64,000 bases of DNA, from contig CM032117.1 of the NCBI GenBank assembly GCA_018894105.1, positions 35,382,501 to 35,446,500 of the forward strand, read 5' to 3'. The notes beneath the pieces are model-generated. The model had not been told where the DNA came from. It made no database searches and saw only the letters and a list, made by a program, of their open reading frames with translations. This stretch comes from Jacaranda mimosifolia (taxonomy: Eukaryota > Streptophyta > Magnoliopsida > Lamiales > Bignoniaceae). Below are positions 58,791 through 64,000 of the stretch, piece by piece; within the stretch, counting starts at the first letter, position 1; the number at the start of each line of letters is the position of its first letter. Both the position numbers and the translations under genes were made by a program.

Positions 58791-59290
58791 TGAATGTTTT
58801 GTGCTACAATTCCTTGTAAAATGTACTTTACATAGACATATTATATACTCCTACTTTCCGATAATGTGTACTGAAAGATTGAATGTTTTGTACTGCAATT
58901 GCTTGTAAAATGTACTTTACATAGCCAAATTATATACTATCACTTTTAGATAATGTGTACTGAAATATTGAATGTTTTGTACTGCAATTGCTTGTAAAAT
59001 GTACTTTAGATAAACATATTATATACTATCACTTTTAGATAATGTGTACTGAAAGGTTGAACATTTTGTACTACAATTGCTTGTAAAATATACTTTAGAT
59101 AAACAAATTATATACTACCACTTATAGTAATGTGTACTAAAGGGTTGAATGTTTTATGCTACAAGTGCTTGTAAAATATGCTTTAGATAAACAAATTATA
59201 TACTACAATTTCTTTTAAAATGTAATGAAAGGTTGAATGTTTTATACTACAATTTCTTGTAAAATGTACTTTACATAAACAGATTATATA
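58791..59290 (-). repeat. Right subterminal array of MULE B, inverted relative to 55560-56240
   Basis: Five units of ~95 bp ('TTGAATGTTTTGTACTGCAATTGCTTGTAAAATGTACTTTACATAGAC-ATTATATACTA-CACTTTAGATAATGTGTACTGAAAG') are the complement of the array near the left end of the same element. The two arms could fold into a long imperfect hairpin in a transcript crossing the element. Confidence 0.8.
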
Positions 59291-59690
59291 CTACTCCAAT
59301 TCCAATACAAATGATATAGTCCAAAGTTCTTCGAAATTCATCTCCTTCTTCATACCCACATCTTCGGCAAACACTCTTTTTGCTGATTAAGAAAAAAAAA
59401 TACAAGATGAAGAGAATGACCTGGTAATAAACTGAGAAGAATGAAAATAAACTAAGAAAATAACTTGAAAATGATGAAAATAAACTGAGAAGGCGGAAAT
59501 GCGGTGATCGCGCTAGTGGTGGTTGCGCCATTGGGCTCCTTGTTTGCGCCGTCAAGCTTAGTTTGCTTCTTCGACTTTTTTTTTTCCCCCTTTTTTTCCT
59601 ATTTCTTATAATGAAAGATGAAGGTAGGACTAGCGTTTGGGAATGGAGATAAAGGGTGTTTGGTTGTGTGGATAGAAAAGAAGCGAAGAA
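59291..59690. other. MULE B right subterminal region
   Basis: Unique-looking DNA between the array and the terminal repeat, with a GC-richer patch at 59490-59560. The 94-codon minus-strand frame (59271-59555) has no recognisable motif. Confidence 0.35.
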
Positions 59691-59694
59691 AATG

Positions 59695-59858
59695 AGTGAA
59701 AATTTTTATTCTTAAGGGTATTTTTATCAAATCAAGTGGGTAGGAAATGATTTCTAAAATTTTAACAAAACTAGGGAGGGAGCACATTCTATAAAAATTC
59801 AAGTGGGGACTGAACATGAATTTGGAAAGTGGTTTTGGTACTTTAAAATAAGTGCCCC
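59695..59858 (-). repeat. MULE B right terminal inverted repeat
   Basis: In complement it starts GGGGCACTTATTTTAAAGTACC and follows MULE A's left end for about 160 bp, with the same spacing of 28 bases before ACTTTCC. Confidence 0.9.
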
Positions 59859-59870
59859 TATATATATATC

Positions 59871-60471
59871 TACAAATAATAATATTTTATCTATATTTAT
59901 TTTAATATTAATGTGAAAAAATTATATAAGTTCATCTTTTGTAATTACTTGTCTGACTTTGATAAATATTTAATATATATATATACACTAACATGTGTAA
60001 TTTTTATATTAACTTTTATAACTCCTCGTTTTAATATATAGTTCTTGTACTTCTTTCTATAAATATTTTCCAATAGTTTCTTCTAATATTTGTCATTTGC
60101 ATTCTCAAATTTAAATTTTTGAATGTGGACAAACACACACAAACACAAATATATGTATGTTTGTCTGTAACCACATACATAGATAAGTCTATTTGTCAAT
60201 GCAATTTAATCGACATGTCTTGGTTAAACTAAAAATCATAACAATAGTTTATATTAAAAATAATTCAAACATACAATTTACTATTTCAAAATAGAATAAT
60301 ATTTATCTCTTTTTTTTTCCACCTCTATAAAATCATTCTCTTTTGAATTAAACTATTTTTCTTGAAAATGCATATATTTTATAATATTTATGTTGTTTCC
60401 TAATATTTTTAATTTTTATATTTATGAATTAGGATAATTTTAAAAAAAAAATTGAGTTCTAGTTTAAGTAT
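59871..60471. repeat. Diverged local repeat, unit 2
   Basis: AT-rich DNA sharing an ordered set of phrases with 62170-62940: 'TTTATTTTAATATTAATnT', 'TTTTTATAAC', 'CAAACATACAATTTA-TATTT-AAAATA', 'TCTCCAACTCTATATAATCATTTTCTT' (CCACCTCTATAAAATCATTCTCTT here) and a 'TTTTTCTTGAA' then 'GAA-TA-GATAAT' end. It ends at the target site of MULE C. Confidence 0.55.
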
Positions 60472-62117
60472 GGCAAAATTGCAAAATTGGTCCCGTAACT
60501 ATACCACTAGCAATTTTCAACTTTATCTTTTTGGATCGCAAGATTGGTACATTAACTCCTAAAATTTGACAATTTGAGAACAATTTGGGCTCGAAAATCA
60601 CGTGGCACGCCCCGCGCCTATGTGGCATTTGACCTGGCACCACGTCACATCCTCTCTTCTACATGGCATGTGGTGTGACAACTCCTTTTTGCCATGCTAG
60701 CACATGTATTATACTAGACAAAAAAAGGAAAAAATTGCACAAAAAAAAGTACATAACAATTGAAAAAAGCAAAAAGATAAAAAAAAGAAGAAGATAAATC
60801 TTGAAAAATATTTATATACTTATATATATATTCACAAATATAAACATACATACACATATATCCCACTTGCTAAATTATCGAATTAAATGAATTGAGTCCT
60901 AAAAAAAATTTAAAACTTACACATCGGAATTTAAAATATCAAATATCCTTCAAATTTATAAAATTTTATTTCATATGAATTTATCATCTAAATTTTTTTA
61001 AAAATCTAATTTATCACTTTAGGCCATATAATTTTAATAATATTAAGTTACATATTTAATAATGTTAAATTAGTAAACATATCTAAAAATTTAAATAAAT
61101 TTTGTTGAATTTATTTATTAATTTAAAAATAAAATAAAAATTAAACAATAAAAATTTATGTCTATCTTGTTATCTATATAATTCAAAATTACATAATAAT
61201 ATTAAAACGATAAATACATCTAAAATAATTCTATTAAATATAAATATATTTTATTTATTAATTTAGATATAACAAAATAAAACTTAAATAATAAAATTTT
61301 AAGTCTATCCTCCTAACCATATAATTATAAATTACATAATAATATTAAAATCATAATTATTCTAAAATAAATCAATCGATATAAATAAAGAATTCAAATA
61401 TAATAATAATAAGAAGAAGAAAAATTTCCAGGGCCCCCCACCCCCACCCCTCCAGCGCTCCTCCCCTCACCCCCCGCCAACCACACCCCTTCTCCCCCTT
61501 CCCCTCAACTTGCCCGCTTGCCTCAGCCTGGTAGCCTCATGGTCACCAACCATCTTCGCCTGTGGTGGCCGCATGCGCCAGGCTACGGCTGCCATGCCCA
61601 CGTGGCCAGGCAGATCTGGCCAGTCCAGATCTGCCGGCTAATGGCCTGGCCCATGGCTGCCATGGCCATGGTGGTGGCGGGTGTGAGGGGGGATGGTGTT
61701 GGGGTCTCTCGCTCTCTCTCTATATATTATATGTATATATATTTATGTATTTAAAATTTATATATGTATGTATATATTTCTATTTTTTTGTTTTTTTTTA
61801 ATTTTTTAGGTCTTTATTTTTTATTTTTTATATATAAATTTATTTTTTATTTATTATTTTCATATTTTGCTGACGTGGCAGGTTGAATTGCCATGTCATT
61901 ACCACACAGGATAAAAGTAGGATAAGTTTGATGATAGGGCATCACATGGCACTAGGTTAGACGCCACGTAGGCACGGGGCTGGTGCCACATGATTTTCCG
62001 GCCCAAATTGTTCTCAAATTGCCAAATTTTAAGAGTTAGTGACTAATCTTGCGACCCGAAAAGATAAAGTTAAAAATTGCCAGGGTATAGTTATGGGACC
62101 AATTTTGTAATTTTGCC
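60472..62117. mobile_element. MULE C: 1.65-kb non-autonomous Mutator-like element
   Basis: Inverted repeats of about 185 bp (60472-~60656 and ~61933-62117) start GGCAAAATTGCAAAATTGG and match at most positions. A perfect 9-bp duplication TTTAAGTAT flanks the element (60463-60471 and 62118-62126), the classic Mutator length. The interior has no transposase. 61430-61700 is a striking GC-rich block (C-rich then mixed) in otherwise AT-rich DNA, possibly captured sequence as in Pack-MULEs. The 78-79 codon frames there end in a TA repeat and show no recognised domain. Confidence 0.92.
61425..61712. other. GC-rich insert inside MULE C
   Basis: About 290 bp of very GC-rich DNA including long C-runs (61432-61460) and CATGGC-rich text, sharply bounded by AT-rich sequence and followed by a (TC)n/(TA)n run. 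It is open in two frames but I recognise no protein. It may be a captured host fragment or a GC-rich core typical of this family. Confidence 0.5.
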
Positions 62118-62126
62118 TTTAAGTAT

Positions 62127-62940
62127 TATTTTTTTACGTGGTAGTGATGCAGATAAGTTAATTTTATCCATTTTTTCCATGTAAACATATTTTTATATTT
62201 GATATCCTATTAATATTTATTTTAATATTAATATAAAAACCTACAATAATCATTTTTATAACTACATATTTAATCTAAGTAAATACTCAATGTGTGTGTG
62301 CATATATATATATATATATATATTAACATATATGTACTTTTTATAACAATTTTTATAACTCTTTTTACGAATATATATTTTTTATAACTCCTTGTTATAT
62401 TGTTTAATATTTATGCTTTTTAATATGATTATGGATGAATATATACATACTATGTGTATATATATTGTTGTGTGTATATATATAGGTGTATGTATCAATA
62501 TTATAATTTAATTAATATGTCTTGCTCCACATATATTGTGCATATTAAACTTTTTATATATAGAGTATCATAGTAATAAATAATTTATTATAATTTAATT
62601 TTAAGTACTATACTATGCTATTTCTTAAGATACCTCTTATTCAATAATTTAACATTTTAATTAAGTTAATCATAGATGGGAAAATTCCTAAATATAACCT
62701 AAAATTCTTTTGAAACATATAGAATATTCTAAACATACAATTTATTATTTAAAAATATGAAAACATTTTTCTTTTTTCTCCAACTCTATATAATCATTTT
62801 CTTGGTAAGTTAAAAGTTATTATTATTTTTTTCTTGAAGTTGTATGCATGTGTAATGCTCATATCTTTATCCAATGTCTTCGTTTTTATGCTAATGAACT
62901 AAGATAATATGAAAAAAGAAATTTGATTTATCCCAATTTT
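62127..62940. repeat. Diverged local repeat, unit 3
   Basis: The counterpart of 59871-60471 (see shared phrases there), with a (TA)n run at about 62305-62323 and a 'GTGTGTATATATA' stretch near 62470. Separation from unit 2 is exactly the length of MULE C plus flanks, so the two units were adjacent before the insertion. Confidence 0.5.
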
Positions 62941-64000
62941 ATGGCAAATTAGAATATTTTATCTTTTGTCACATAATTCATTATTCAATACTGAATTCTT
63001 TATATTTTATCTTCTACTATATTTTATGAATAATTTATTGAATTTACTAAGTAATTTAATATTTAATCATTAATTTCTGTGTAGAAATAGATTAATGGAT
63101 GGGATTTGATTTGATGATACATAAACCATATTCATATAAAATATTGTTATGTTTTATTTACTTCTTTAATTATATTATATCAATAAAATTTTTAATTTTT
63201 TGAGTGTTATATTTGTAGTATTTATAAAAAGTGTTAATGTCTAAATTATAGTTAAAATTAAAAAATCAAATAAAAATTTTAACTTATCGTCCGGTGCAAT
63301 GTATGGCTGCTAGTTGTTAAGTAAAATACATTAGGCCTCTTGAATTATGGGATTGTCCACTTTAATCCCCCTAATAAAATAACCTTTACATTCCTTTGCC
63401 CCACAATTTATTTATTTTATTGTAGGAAAAAAAAATTACGTGAGCTTCACTTTGACAAAAGCATCATCCTCAATTAAAAAATTAGACCATAATCTACTAA
63501 AAATAACTAGTATAAATCATGTGTTAAAGAAATTATAATTTATAAAATTTTAAATAATACTCAAGTAGTATATGTTGTCTTGCAAGAGAATTTATTTCAT
63601 TATTCAATCATGAAAGAAAAATTTTTGGGAGCAATAATTTGTAATCCATCCAAAAAGTCAATTTTATTAAAAATAAAATAAAATTCACATGCATCTATTA
63701 TGGTTCATTTGGCAAAAGAAGAAGTGCATGTATTACTCTAAATATCCATTGCCCGGTGTCCTATGACACTTTAAATCAAAAATATTTTAAGTAAATAATG
63801 TATGGATCGAAATATTGGTTAAGCTAACAAAATTAAAAGTAATAGTGAAAATACACAATTTAATAATTACAAAACATAATATAATCAAAATATGAAAAAT
63901 CATATGAGGAAACTTGATATGGGTAAGGTTAATTTACTCAACCCAAAACAAGTCCACCAGCTTTAACTCCATCAACAAAAAAAAGAGTTCGCTTTTATGC
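62941..64000. other. Intergenic, nothing recognised
   Basis: AT-rich DNA without recognisable genes, terminal repeats or open frames above 60 codons. 63300-63420 is of more mixed composition but unassigned. Confidence 0.4.

Larger units (their letters stand above)
54858..59858 (-). mobile_element. MULE B: 5.0-kb inverted deletion derivative of MULE A's family
   Basis: The ends align with those of MULE A but in reverse order: the left end matches A's ULP-side end and the right end A's transposase-side end, so B lies inverted, tail to tail with A. A perfect 12-bp match TATATATATATC flanks it (54846-54857 and 59859-59870), though in a TA-rich tract. It keeps ULP exon 1 (to 55320), intron 1, the first ~140 bp of ULP exon 2 (56263-56405, frameshifted) and the transposase-intron-type repeats. 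All transposase exons and the protease domain are gone. It could move only with a transposase supplied by another copy. Confidence 0.92.

Noticed and set aside
61518..61801. Two overlapping 78-79 codon ORFs in the GC-rich core of MULE C
   Set aside because: They run into a (TC)n/(TA)n repeat, overlap in different frames and show no recognisable domain.

Overview
This window is nuclear DNA of a flowering plant, probably a eudicot. The evidence is an intron-rich TONNEAU1 gene, an AT-rich background and a typical plant mix of mobile elements: Ty1/copia, Ty3/gypsy, L1-type LINE, tRNA-like SINE, hAT, PIF/Harbinger and Mutator. The species cannot be told from the sequence. I saw no rRNA or tRNA genes, no CRISPR array and no bacterial-type operon.

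Only one host gene is convincing: TON1 (minus strand, 34425-38355, eight exons, 263 aa, intact). It lies between a hAT MITE about 550 bp beyond its stop codon and a very large Mutator-like element (MULE) that starts 431 bp upstream of its start codon.

Layout. 1-10.9 kb is old repeat debris: two sister SINEs with perfect target duplications, a LINE 3' end, a degenerate ~110-bp tandem repeat, a hAT-like MITE, a gypsy integrase remnant and a third SINE. 10896-20772 is an old copia element (+) into which a younger copia element (-; 13072-18204) was inserted; both have target-site duplications. About 22.7-32.3 kb is a PIF/Harbinger-like element with four ORFs: a Myb/SANT-like protein, a DDE transposase, a GRF zinc-finger protein with a membrane tail, and a second Myb/SANT-like protein. 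The transposase is dead, with a frameshift, a stop codon and a catalytic Asp changed to Asn. 33083-33878 is a hAT MITE with a perfect 8-bp duplication. 34.4-38.4 kb is TON1.

38787-54591 is MULE A, 15.8 kb, with a 10-bp duplication. It holds a MURA-type transposase (+) and a convergent ULP1/SENP-like cysteine protease gene (-). Its introns and intergenic DNA are filled with several different tandem arrays that share a GTACTT/ATACTT-type motif. 54858-59858 is MULE B, a 5.0-kb inverted deletion derivative of the same family with a 12-bp duplication. 60472-62117 is MULE C, from an unrelated family, with ~185-bp inverted repeats, a 9-bp duplication and a GC-rich core. The DNA around B and C looks like one diverged local repeat that the elements have cut apart. 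62.9-64 kb is AT-rich with no recognisable gene.

The item most deserving follow-up is the MULE A/B pair: a two-gene transposon whose introns carry private minisatellites, plus an inverted derivative with foldback potential, beside an essential cytoskeletal gene.
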